Shown one piece after another: positions 50,920-62,026 of a stretch of DNA of 64,000 nucleotides. A model generated the notes under the pieces. It saw only the letters and a list, made by a program, of their open reading frames with translations. It was not told where the DNA came from and ran no database searches. The stretch comes from Ustilago trichophora. Lineage: Eukaryota > Basidiomycota > Ustilaginomycetes > Ustilaginales > Ustilaginaceae. The stretch spans positions 558,001-622,000 of the forward strand of contig OOIN01000004.1 in the NCBI GenBank assembly GCA_900323505.1, read 5' to 3'. The number at the start of each line of letters is the position of its first letter. The first letter of the stretch is position 1. The position numbers were made by a program, and so were the translations under genes.

Positions 50920-51540
50920 ATCGACGTCAACGCATATATGTAATATGTACAGTTGCATTTGATAGTTCAGAGCGACCAAAGGATAGTCCTTTAAGATTCT
51001 TTGTAACCTGTGATTTCGGGAGTCGGTGAAGAGGCGCAACAGCGCGTCTGACTGTGGATCTCCACATGGCCAATTCACGCTCATCGGGGTCACAGCCGGG
51101 CTGGTGCAGGTCGTGCGTGCATCGCTGTTTTGGCTCTGCACGGTTCGTTTGTGACCATCATTCACAAAGAGACTTGGCTCAGCAGTCAGCACAGGAGCTG
51201 CTTTCACATTTTTTTCACATCGACGCTGCGGTGGCCTTTGCCAACGCTCAGCGTATCGCCGTCCCCAGCACCGATCTGGTATCGGCCTCGAGGTGGGCGC
51301 AAGCAGCAACGATCCAAGCGCAACTCAACCGGCCGCTTTCACTCGGAACGCATCAGCTTGTCAATTTGCAACATCAGGAGCATCAATCAACGCTCTGCGG
51401 CTCATCAGCAGCTCTGGACCCCCAACCTCGGCATCCATGGTTGCCTAACAAGCAGCATTCTTTGCGCGATCGCAAATCACAAGTGAGGGAGGAAAAGAGT
51501 CGATTCGCCGGCCTTGGCGACCGAGGTGCGATCCGTCAAC
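50920..51540 (+). promoter_or_regulatory. Upstream region of the FYVE gene
   Basis: Spacer between the 5S rRNA 5' end and the FYVE-protein ATG. It contains CA-rich, C-rich sequence suited to a leader and no ATG-initiated frame of note. The coding frame is open from 51514, but the first ATG is 51541. Confidence 0.5.
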
Positions 51541-54093
51541 ATGACATTTCAGGACGCAGCGGGACCATCGTCCCAGTCGGTGTCTTCATCAAAGCGTCTC
51601 TCTTACGTGCCATATCAGCGCAAAGGTCACCAAAGAAATGGGTCCACCGCTTCTCAATCGGCAGCCTTTTCTCCGGAGGCGGAACCACAGCTCTACCGTC
51701 CAACAGCGGAATCCGCATCAGCAACAAAACAAGGTCACAACGCAGATAGTGTTTCAAGTGGCGCATCTACACCGAAAAGTGGAACCGCTACTCCGGACCA
51801 TAGGCCGACCATTTCTACATCGTTGCGCCAGCAAGCAACTCCATCCCGTACACCATCCGCACTAAGCCGAGCAGCTGTTGCTTCGCCTTTAGCGCGAGGT
51901 GCTGGGCTGGTGCGACCACATCGCGACCTGGATGCGCCTCCGCCGCCGCTTAGAGTCGCTTCAAAGCTTGGTACGAAGAACTCACAACCGACGAGCTCAG
52001 CTTCCACTAGCAGCCAGGCAGCTCCATCGTCGTCTCGCACTCAGACATCTAGTAGCTCAGCACCACTGGCAGCCTCTTCAGCAAACCGGCATGGGCGGAG
52101 TCAAAGCTCTGCTTCAACTTCAACCCTCCGTGCGGTCGATCCTCCACGCTCACCTCAGAAGTTGCCAGAGAGTCCGAGGACCTCTAGTATGACACAGAAG
52201 AGCTCCACGCGTGCGCATGTCGGAAAGAGTTCAGCAAATGGCGCCTCCGCAGAAGCCAACAGCGCCAACGGCAGCACCCCTATCAATTCGAGCGCAGCGC
52301 CTAGCGTTCCTGGATCTAGTAGAGCTTCATCCGCAGTTGCTAGTCCTCTTGGCAGTCGATCTTCAACCCCCATCTTTGGCGCTTCGGGAACTTCGATCCC
52401 AGCTCACGTCAACTCGTATGCGGCACTGCTGGCAGCTCAATCCAGGCTCGGACCCATTCCCGTTCCACAAGGCGTCGCGCTAGTGCAAGCCGCGGGAGCG
52501 AGCCCTGCGTCATCCAACCCACAAATGACCTTACCTGGCTCTGACGGAAGAAGAACAGCGTATAGATCCGGATTCCAGCCAAAGGGAGTTTTGCGCGTAA
52601 GGACAGGCGAATTTGCCGAGTTGCGGCGCAAAGGACGCAGCGATGGAGAGATGGAGGCTCAGCGCATGGATCGAAGGCTTGCCAAGCTGATTGCGATTCA
52701 CTTTGCACCGATCAACGATGCGGAAAAGCCGATGCAAAACCTGGCGAAAAAGTCTGCTTTCATGGATCTAGATCTAGATGAGCTCAAGCGGGATCCCAGC
52801 AGCGTCATTTGGAAGGGTGGTAGTGAGCTGTGGACCTCTTTCAGAGCACGGGGTCGGGGCGAGGATCCTGCTATCCGGCAAGCTGAGCAGAGCATTGTCA
52901 ACTGGCAAGACGATGCCGAGGCAAAAGCGTGCCCGATCTGCGCCACACCTTTCAGTTTGACAGTGCGCAAGCACCATTGTCGACTCTGTGGGCGGGTCGT
53001 GTGCGCTTCACCGCATCTTACACGACTAGCATGGGCGGAACAGATGGGTCCGGGAACAGGCAAGACGCTGTCCGTCGAGGAACGTGCTGCGCTTGACGGC
53101 AAGTGCTCTGGCAACATTGTCGCCGATCCCGTCAGTGGACGTATCGAAGAGGTCAAAGAGGGAGCTGGCGCTTCGTCGAGTACATCTCCGTCGAAGGGTG
53201 TCCGCATTTGTCTGGATTGCAAGTCGATCGTCCGCAAACGACAGTACATGATGGACGATGAGCCGCTACCCGTCTTCATGAAGCTGTACGAGGCGCTGAT
53301 GCGCGTTCAGAAGGAAATCGAGCAGTCGCTTCCCGAGTTTCAGGAGATGGTGCTGGGGCTGCAGAAGCAGGATCAAACTGCGGCACTTGGCTCGAGTATC
53401 CGCGCTAATATCGAGCTGCAACGAGACGCTGTGCAGGCGCGCAAACAGCTGCTCGCCAACTTTGCCACCTATGACGAATTAGCTAAACGCATCCGTGCCC
53501 TACCTGTTGGGGATAAAGCCAATTCAGTGGTGGGTGGAAGCGATGCGGCGCAGGAGCGAATACAACACGCCATCTTTACGCGAGCTAACCTGTTTTTGCA
53601 GCAGAACATGCTTCCACTGCAGAGCCTACCCAAACCTGGCAGCAAGAAGACGACCCAAGCAGGAGATGCCGCATCAGATTCAACAGGCAGCACACCAGGG
53701 TCGCCTCAACCTGCCTCTCCTCGCCTCGCACCACGTCGTGGCGGGCAACACGCTAACAAAGGATCCGTCAGCTCCCTTGCCTCCTTCCGATCGCTCTTCG
53801 GTGGCGGCGGTGCCCGTGCAAACGAACAAGCAGGGCCAGACGAACAGTCTGGTAATAATGACAATGTATCAGCAACAGAAGACGATACGCTGGGCGATGC
53901 TGAACCAGCAGAGCTCAGAGAGCAACTCAAAGTACTACTCGAGCAGGAGAAGCTCGTGGCAGACTACGTGGAAAGTGCCGCCAAAGCGAGGAAGTTCGAG
54001 GATGCAAAAACGTTGAAGAAGAGTCACGATGAGTTGTGCAAGGAGATTCTGAGAATTCAGAGGCGTCTTGTGGTTGCCGGAAAGGGTCGATGA
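51541..54093 (+). CDS. FYVE zinc-finger protein, Vac1/Pep7 (rabenosyn-5)-like
   Basis: The 850-residue protein has a FYVE domain at about residues 458-565. All three signatures are present: WQDD before the first Cys pair, RKHHCRLCG, and RICLDC at the end. FYVE domains bind phosphatidylinositol 3-phosphate on endosomes. As in Vac1/Pep7, the sixth zinc ligand is displaced: the position after VVC has no Cys, and the ligand is probably in GKCSGN some 30 residues later, followed by a Ser-rich insertion. The N-terminal 350 residues are Ser/Thr/Ala-rich; I see no clear N-terminal C2H2 finger of the kind Vac1 has. C-terminal helices (QIELQRDAVQARK-type and a final LEQEKLVADYVESAAKARK) look like coiled coils for Rab or SNARE-regulator binding. 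The probable role is vesicle docking at endosomes. Confidence 0.82.
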   Translation: MTFQDAAGPSSQSVSSSKRLSYVPYQRKGHQRNGSTASQSAAFSPEAEPQLYRPTAESASATKQGHNADSVSSGASTPKSGTATPDHRPTISTSLRQQATPSRTPSALSRAAVASPLARGAGLVRPHRDLDAPPPPLRVASKLGTKNSQPTSSASTSSQAAPSSSRTQTSSSSAPLAASSANRHGRSQSSASTSTLRAVDPPRSPQKLPESPRTSSMTQKSSTRAHVGKSSANGASAEANSANGSTPINSSAAPSVPGSSRASSAVASPLGSRSSTPIFGASGTSIPAHVNSYAALLAAQSRLGPIPVPQGVALVQAAGASPASSNPQMTLPGSDGRRTAYRSGFQPKGVLRVRTGEFAELRRKGRSDGEMEAQRMDRRLAKLIAIHFAPINDAEKPMQNLAKKSAFMDLDLDELKRDPSSVIWKGGSELWTSFRARGRGEDPAIRQAEQSIVNWQDDAEAKACPICATPFSLTVRKHHCRLCGRVVCASPHLTRLAWAEQMGPGTGKTLSVEERAALDGKCSGNIVADPVSGRIEEVKEGAGASSSTSPSKGVRICLDCKSIVRKRQYMMDDEPLPVFMKLYEALMRVQKEIEQSLPEFQEMVLGLQKQDQTAALGSSIRANIELQRDAVQARKQLLANFATYDELAKRIRALPVGDKANSVVGGSDAAQERIQHAIFTRANLFLQQNMLPLQSLPKPGSKKTTQAGDAASDSTGSTPGSPQPASPRLAPRRGGQHANKGSVSSLASFRSLFGGGGARANEQAGPDEQSGNNDNVSATEDDTLGDAEPAELREQLKVLLEQEKLVADYVESAAKARKFEDAKTLKKSHDELCKEILRIQRRLVVAGKGR

Positions 54094-57000
54094 TTTGGGC
54101 GTCCAGCGCAAGCTCATTGTCGACAAGGATGCTTTGGATTCGAAGAAGCGGTAGCACATGCACAATGTCTTGCAATGGAACGCCGCTTTCGCAACGCTGT
54201 CAAGTCGTCCACCACACTGTCCTTAGAAACCCATTTTCAATCATGATCATGTGTTGCAGCACTCGCCAATAAGACTACCTGCTTTCACTGACGGAACGCT
54301 CCATTTTGACACGCTTGGGTTCACGATCAGCAGTTTAGCAACCATTGCCGCTTCACTTGCCTTTGGTGTGATATGACGAAGGTCTCTGCCGAATCTGTCA
54401 TCAGCATACGACTCTCGCATGACCGATGGTGGAGATCAAAGACCGGCACGACCTAGGTGTGACACGGTCTCACCTAGATCGTGATCTTCAGAAAGAGGAC
54501 TGCGTGGGAGAGAATCTTTGTTCAAGTGAGACAGAACGTCGATCGCGATCGCCCTTAGAGCTCATGCTCTGCTCCCTTGGGAAACGACAAAGTCGGTGCG
54601 GCTTGCCATCGATGAAGACGGAGCTGAGCTACAAGAGAGGGTCAAAAGGGGTCACTCAGCGCGATACTAGGGGCGATCGGTTGATGCATGGCTGATTCTT
54701 TTTCAGATCGTCATGATCGTGATCCGAATTCACTGGACCCTGCGTCTCGACTCCTATCCGAAGATGGACTGCTTAGTCAACGGCTAGAATTTCTCTGGCT
54801 ACGTTGTTAGACTACTGTAGCTGCCATCCTGTTGGAACTCGCCCGAAATCGCTGCAGAGCGGGCAACGGGATCACAAATTTCGGCTGCATCGCAAGGTCA
54901 GCAAATTTCTCACACGCCTCCAGCCCCGAATCTCCAGAAGAGACCCACCAGCAACCCTCAAAATCCGCAATTCGAACTCTGCAGACCTGCACACAATGCA
55001 GCTGTCAAATTATAATAATACTTCCCGAGCTGCAGAAGCGGCACACGTAGAGCTCTCTCTAGCGAGGCAGAATCAAGAGGAACCGATCTGTGTTCCTGCA
55101 AAACAAGAGGCTGAAGAAAGGTAGCTTGCCCGGCTTGCTCTTTCACGCTGGTGCTCTGGTGAAGGGATCGATAGACGCTAGAGAATCGCCCAATCCTGCC
55201 ATCTTGGTTACTTCTTCCTAGGCGAGGTAGAGTTGGTTGCTAAGTGGATGACTTAGCACGTGTCCGAAGCGAGCCTGGGCAAAGTACAGTAGGCCACAGT
55301 AGTCTGTTGAATGAGGGATGAACCCTCAATCGGAATGCTGGGCTAGGAACAAGAATCTGCTTGGCCTGAAGTACAGATGAGCAATGGGCTGAACATCGGC
55401 TTGATCCTTGTTCGCATATCCGTGCTGGACTGGGCCTGGCGGTGAGTTTGCCAAGCGTGACCTCGCACGGAGAAGAATGCTACAAAGTTGGTGAAAGGGC
55501 TCATCGGCGAGGTGTCGACACTCCAACCGGAAGCCGAGCTTCTCAGTAATCACAGTCTTGGCTTTCACTGCTCGGGATGCTCCTAGCCCACCTTCCAACA
55601 GGATCACAGAACTATCGGCAATCGGCTCACCTTGTTCTGTGCCGGGCATACATGATCACTGCAGCACCTAAAAGAACGATTCTATTGGGTGGTTCTGGGG
55701 TGTAAGATGCACGGCACAGTGGGTAGATGTTAAGACCGTCGTCACAAGGCAGTAAAGAAAGCTCGACTGCGGGGCGCGTTGTAATTGCGCATACAGTATC
55801 GCGGCAACCAAACACACTGTAATGTACTTCGCTTTGGAGATCAGCCGCATCTCCGCTAGAATTCAGAGCTGATAGAGGCCAAGCTAGGTTCGCCGAATGC
55901 GTTTTGTATTTTTTCGACGAGAAGAAAGTTCTTTGCGCCATATCGCGATCATCAGACAAAAGCGTGAGGGCGATCAAGGCGGAGATGATCACTATCTGAG
56001 ACTTTCACCGCTGGAGCGAGTGATATTGATTAGATCGTGAGAACGCAACTGAATAACCCAGCCAATCGGGGAACATTCCGCAACTGGTGTGGTCGGAGGG
56101 AGGAGTACGAATTGGCCGATGGTACACAGTAGAGTGACACACAAAGAGGCGGAACTGAGGTGGACTTGAGGTGGAACTGTCTTGCTCGGTGTAGCTGTGT
56201 ACTGTAGCTGTAGCAGGCAACACCCTCTTTTGTACAGAAGAGAGGAGCAAGCCACGATGAGAAGAATTGTTTTGAAATTGGGGTGCGCTGTTCTGTATTC
56301 GGTGCAGCTTTGGACAGCTCTCCAGTTGATAAATTGACCAATTTCAAAAAGGGCCAAGTCTCAGTCGGACCGCGCTCCGATTCTGAAACATAGCCAAAGA
56401 GGAAAGGAATTTACATGCGTCTGTCTGCCTGTCTTTGTGTGCGAGGGTATGTGTCGGACGACCAAATCCCTCGTCCTGATCGCCCTTTGAGTCGCCGATT
56501 GATGCCTTTGCTCGGTGCCTCCTCGACGCCCACGGGCAGGGAGACGCCTTTGTTCTTGCAGATCAAACATCAGTCCCCTGGAATTTCATGCTCAGCTACA
56601 GTCACTCCTGTACAGTACCCTCTTTGTTTGCGGCAACTGTCCACGCCTTCTCCCACGCTCTCAACTTGCCAGCCATCCACAGGAGTGGTTCGCACGCCGC
56701 ATGCTTTTCGTCCGCATTGGCCGTTGTCATGTGCGGATGAATCTCGCCCGATGTCTCCCCGTCGCCCGAAAAGTGTCTTCGCGATGCTACTTTACACGAC
56801 CAGAGTCACGGAATCCGAGACTCGCGGTAGTAAGAATGCATACACCACCAATTCAAGCTACACTAGAAAATGTCTCTGGAAGAACAGCTTGGCAGGATGT
56901 GTCAGGAAAAGTAGTCACTAAGGAGCCAAGGCTCTTGACCCTTCGAACCCGCCTCCAAAGCGTAGACGGCCGAAACAACATCAATCGACTCTTGATTGTC

Positions 57001-60000
57001 GCAGTATGGCTCTTTCAACAGTCTCTCTGACCGATTCCAACTGATAGCTGACACGCCTTTCACACCAACCCCTCCCTGGAACGGATTCTTCGGGCTCCAA
57101 CCCTGTCACGTGCAAAGCGACAAGAAAGCGAAGCTCCTATCTAGCAAGATCGTAAATTTACACGATCGATCGAGAGAGCACCTTCTTTGCTGTGGTCACC
57201 ACGCCCACGATGCCACCCCGAATAAACACACTAGGCTAACAAACACAAAAGGGCTCCAATCTACAAGCGAACAAGATTGCGACTCCGGCTGCAAGCGAGC
57301 TGTGTACAGATGTCACCACATCGCCTAGCACGCGAAGCCAAACGAGCCAGAAAGCGGAAGGCGGCTCACGCTGTTCCACCGGCGGGGATTGAAGCGAGTC
57401 GAAACAAGAGTTGAATACTATTGATGTAGCGAAATACGGAAAACAATACAAACTCACCCTATGCAAGTGCTTGAAAGAGATGCACCCCGAAAATCGCGCA
57501 AAACTGTACAGTACACAATTTAAGCTCTTCCTGCTGCTTTCGCTTCCAAGCACGCGGCTCCTTTCCGGTTTCCGATGCAGCGACCTTGGCAGAGTGCATG
57601 CGTAGAGAGCGAAAAATTCTGAGAATAGACCAAGACGGCTTGCGGCTTTCAGTGTAAAGCTCCGAGAGACGATCCCCCTTTTGTTGTACGGCAAGCCACC
57701 ATTCGAAGTCGCACAAAGTCGCCGTAGCTCAGCCACAATTTCTTTCTTTTCAAGGCATGGATGACACGGCCACATTCTGTTTGTGTGTGTTGTAATGTCG
57801 CACAACGGCTCGACGTGCCTGGACGACGTCTGCTGTGCCAAGGCTCAAGGTCTCGGTGAAATGACGATGCGGTGCAAAGACCGAAGAGCGACAGAAACAA
57901 CGCAAGAACGGTTTGAACCATCCCAACTGATGGCCTCGTGGGCATTACCTCCAATAACCCTTGACCCTGATGTGTGGGAGAGAGAGATGATCAAAGGGTC
58001 GACTGGTGGCGCGGGGTAAGGTCGGAATGATGGATGCCGACAATCTGGCACCTAGAAGAAGAATGAGGGTGCACTTGGTTTCAACTCTCAAAAGGTTGAG
58101 AAAGGTCACCGGCCGAGATGGAAAGGATAACGATTCGAGTGTGGGAATATCTGATTTCTCTTGAGCTCTGAGAATGGTCCCTGCTCCGCTCGTCTCCGCT
58201 TTGATTGCCTGGCAGTGTTATCGCTTGCCACTGCTCCGTACCAAAGGGCTTCGAAGTGACTATCGTGAGTAATCGCTGATCAATCCGCCGCACGATATCT
58301 ACTTAGAGACACGAGCAGGACAGATCGCATCGATCAAGCCTCGCCGCTGCTCGTGTAGAGTTGGTTGCACAGCAAGCACGCAGCCCCTGAGAAATGCCAA
58401 ACTATGCCAAGAGTGTGATCGCAGGCGTTGCTGTGCTGGACGAGACAATCCACAGGGTCTTACGGCAGTCCAAGCTGTCGGGTTTAGGCAGGGGTCGTGA
58501 GACTGTCACGATCAAGAATGTGCGTTGAGTGACAGAGGAAGTCATCCTCGGCCAACCGCAGTTGAACCGAGGTAGACTCAGCCATGCCGCAGCAGAACCT
58601 AGCTGTCTCCCCTACAGTCACATTCCTGTCATCGTTCCTGCGTGAGATGGAGAGAGCCAAGACAGACAGGTAGACAAGCACGAACACAGAGAGGACTCAG
58701 ATTCAAAGATCATGCTCACAGACGGGCACAATTAGAGGAAAAGAAAAGCAAGATTTGTGACTGTGATTCATTCGAAAAATGTCTCTAGGTGTTGGTCAGA
58801 GCTGCATGCTCCTTGCGGGGAGCGCGTTTGCCCTTGCGCCCTGTGACAGGCTATGTGGGCGGCTCAGTTTAAAATCTAGCTTGCAGCCCAAGTTTCCCAC
58901 ATTCTTTTATTTCGACTGCAAGCCTTCCTTGCCTTCAAACCCACCCTCGATTTTGTCTCAACCGGCCCTTCTTTCATTTTTATTGCACCACCAATTCTGT
59001 TCCTAGACGAGTGATTGTGTGAGTGTTCCTGGAAGGTAGCTTTTCCCGATGCGATCAATTTCGGCTTTGCTATTGCAGCGCCGCGCCCTTGCCTTATCTT
59101 ACCGTACCGACCTGGAAAACTCGAGGTACTGAGTTCGGCTTTCACGAATGCTAACCGCGAGGCGATCGATTGAGAGTACCTGAGAGCAAGCTTGCGAGTG
59201 AGTTCCAGCTTCGTAAGACAACTTCAGCTGGGAATCGCGGACGGCGTCGCAATGGTAGCAAAAAGCGGCTTTGTACAGTCTTGTTGAACAGAGTCACAAA
59301 CAGCAGAGCAACTCAAAGCGGCCGAGCGTTCACCGAAAGACACTCAGTAAATCGAGCAAAGCCCTCCAAGGGGTGACACTAAGAAAGGTGTTTGGCAGGC
59401 ACCCTCATTTTTGGCACACGGCGTAGCATGATTGTCGGGCGATCGCAGAAATTAGGTTCCCTCTCACCCACTTGTCAGCTAAAAGGGCGGATCGGCATCT
59501 GCTCCACCAGTGAACAAGGCATGTCGATTTTCTCAGGCACTCCTGACCTATTTTTGGGCTAGAGGGAAGGGAGAGAGCATGAAAAAGACAAAGGACAAGA
59601 GGCACACCAATCTGACTTCCCGGAGATCGCCATTAAACAGCCCTAAGCGAAGAGCAGCGGTCGATCTCCTTGAAGTGCCACGCTCTCCTATTCATTCAAT
59701 CGCGAGCTGCTCTCGATGTACTGTACAGTACTTTCTTTTGTTTGTTTGTTTTTTTACAGAAATTGATGAAAAAGGTGGAAATTCGGTCAAATCTTGGAAT
59801 TGTGAAAACCAGACAAAGCGATCTGGTGCCCTGACAAATTCAGCCGAGAAGGGTTTTGACCAAGCGAATTTCGATTTTAAACCTACAGAATCACCTGGCC
59901 GTAAGCCAGCACATAAAAAAAAGCAGGTGCAATTTCCTCTTTTTTTTTTTCCCACATTTTTCAATCAGAAAGATAAAACGAGAAATTCCCAAAGTGAGAC

Positions 60001-60920
60001 CATCGCGATTGAGACTCAAAGTGCCGAGTGTGCCCTCTTTTTTGGCAGCGACGCCCTCGTGGCTTTTGTGTGCAGGTGTTGGTGTGACCCCGTTTTGATA
60101 GGTGTGTGCAAGTGTTGAATTGGAAGAACTTCGAGACATGCTCTTGAGGTGCCCTTTCCCTCCTGCCCTCAGTGCCAGCTGCGTCTAGTGCCGCTGCCGC
60201 ATCTGCCGCTCTTGCGAAGAAAAAGTGTGTCTCTCTTGCTGCTGCGAGCTAGCTTCCGGGCGTAGACTAGTCGTCCTTTGCTCCGCCTGGGACAGCTCAT
60301 GCCTGTCGAAAACGGCGAGCTTGCCTATCCCTGGAACCGGTCCGTCGGTCGTCGACCACGCTACCAGTGACCAAAATTTCGGGGTGCAGCCTTCTAACTT
60401 CTCTGCTCGTCATCCCCGCAGCTGGCTCGTCGACACCAGATGTAGCAAGCCGCCGACCGTCGCTGCCGTTTCAACGACATCCCTCGTTCTCGTCCACTTT
60501 CCAGGGTTCACCTCGCTGGAAAAATTTTCGTTGGTGTGTCAATTCCCCTGATCGTCGACAGCACCGCAAAGCCCTGTCGGTCGGACAGCCACTCAGACCA
60601 CTGTCTGCAATGGCTGCCGACTGAGCAGATTCTGTCCCTCCCTCCTCTGCTTGGATGCCACCTTCGGCCAAATCAGCAGTGTCACGGGCATTTCTTGGAT
60701 CAGCGTGTTCCATCGAGCGAACACTGTCGATCCGCCTCGTTTGGACCCCTTTGTTCGCCGCAATGCAGCTCTGTCCACCGCTGAACGACACCAAATCGCC
60801 CTTGATGCCGCCTCTCGCTGCCTCGGCAAATGCTAGGAACACCGTACTATCCTCCCTGCCTGAATGGCAGAAAGCTACAGCATAAATCGCTACAATCTAT
60901 GCTACCCTCTCGAAGATCCA
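54094..60920. other. 6.8-kb region without a supported gene
   Basis: No frame on either strand shows a recognisable domain, and I find no tRNA, rRNA or transposon ends. Named contents: TGTACAGTA sites at 56609-56617 and 57505-57513, the full palindrome at 59719-59730, a T-run at 59941-59950, and pyrimidine-rich sequence from about 60200 towards the next gene. Short open frames (for example 59510-60118) look random. It could hide a lineage-specific multi-exon gene or a non-coding RNA. Confidence 0.45.
59719..59730. promoter_or_regulatory. Perfect palindrome TACTGTACAGTA (14 bases with flanks)
   Basis: Third exact copy in the window; symmetry extends to GTACTGTACAGTAC at 59718-59731. It lies about 1.3 kb upstream of the secreted-protein gene. 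Confidence 0.5.
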
Positions 60921-60926
60921 TATAAA
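60921..60926 (+). promoter_or_regulatory. TATA box of the secreted double-psi barrel gene
   Basis: TATAAA lies 105 bases upstream of the ATG at 61026, with C-rich, CT-rich leader between them. The spacing suits a TATA-driven, strongly expressed gene. Confidence 0.65.
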
Positions 60927-61025
60927 CCGACCCCATCGAACCCTAGCAACCACCCCTTCTTTCCATCAACCCACTCATCTCATCTTCCTCTCCATCCTTG
61001 GACCCTATCCACTTATTTCTTCACA

Positions 61026-62026
61026 ATGATCGCTTCCAACGTTCTCGCTATCGCCCTCGCCGCCGCTGGCGCCGTCGCCGCTCCCCTCGCCAAGCGATCG
61101 AGCGGTCAGGCTACCTACTACGCCGCTGGTCTTGGTAAGTACTCGCTACGGAGCTACGCTCATGCATTGTCCGCTTCCACAACGAACACTCGCTGACGCC
61201 GCTCCCTCTCTCTCATGTTTGCTGCTTTCTCCCAATAGGTGCCTGTGGTTGGACCAACTCTGGCTCTGACTTCATTGTCGCCATGAACGCTCCCGAGTGG
61301 AACGGCGGCTCTCACTGTGGTCAGACCGTCACCATCACCAACAACCAGAACGGCAACACGCAGCAGGCTCAGGTTGTCGACCTCTGCCCCGGTTGCTCGT
61401 GGGGCTCGCTCGACATGTCGACCAGCCTCTTCTCCGCCCTCAACAACGGCAACATGGACGCTGGTGTCTTCCCTATCTCGTGGTCCTTCGGCTCCGGTGC
61501 CGCTGCCAGCAACAACAACCAGCAGCAGCACCAGCAGCAGCAGCAGCAGGCTGCCACCTCGTCGGCTTACACCCCCGAGGCCACCTACACCAAGTCGAGC
61601 ACCCCCTCGTCCACCCCCACCCCCTCTTCCGTCTCGTGGAGCCAGCCCGCCCCCACCACGACTCAGTCGTACGCTCCCCAGCCCTCGTCGACCTCCAACT
61701 CCAAGAAGGTTGTCTCCACCCCCGAGTGGTGGGCTGACGTCAACAACGCCTGTGGTGTCGCCCTTGACCCCGCTTCGCTCCCCATCGCCATCTCTGCCTC
61801 TTCGCTCCTCCCCGCTGACAAGCTCGCCAGCGCTTGTGGCAAGTGGATCCAGATCAAGAACAACCAGAACGGCAAGGAGCTCTCCGTCCAGGTCGTCAAC
61901 TTCTGGAACGGTGCTGAGGGTGATGTCGCTCTCGGTGAGGCTTACAAGCGCCTTGCTAACAACTACCAGAACCCCGAGACCATCGAGTCCGTCACCTGGG
62001 GCTTCATCGATGGCCAGGGCATCTAA
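61026..62026 (+). CDS. Secreted tandem double-psi beta-barrel (RlpA/expansin-like) protein
   Basis: Two exons, 61026-61134 and 61239-62026, joined across a 104-base intron (GTAAGT...AATAG), encode 298 residues. A signal peptide (MIASNVLAIALAAAGAVAA) is followed by PLAKR, a Kex2-type site. The first double-psi barrel starts SGQATYYAAGLGACGW and contains HCGQTVTITNNQNG, VVDLCPGCSWGSLDMS and GVFPISWSFG, the barwin/RlpA-like pattern with the conserved Asp in VVDLCPGC. A Gln-rich then Ser/Thr/Pro-rich linker leads to a second copy (VSTPEWWADVNNACG...WGFI). That copy has VVNFWNGAEGD at the equivalent place, losing the Asp and both Cys. The protein is likely extracellular and binds or loosens wall polysaccharide, possibly as an apoplastic effector. 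Codon use is C-rich like alpha-tubulin, suggesting high expression. Confidence 0.87.

Noticed and set aside
59510..60118. 202-residue open frame in the gene-poor region
   Set aside because: Composition is irregular, it crosses T and A homopolymers, and no domain is visible.
60738..60747. CCCCTTTGT, close to the Ustilago pheromone response element
   Set aside because: One mismatch from TCCCTTTGT, a single copy, far from any mating-related gene.
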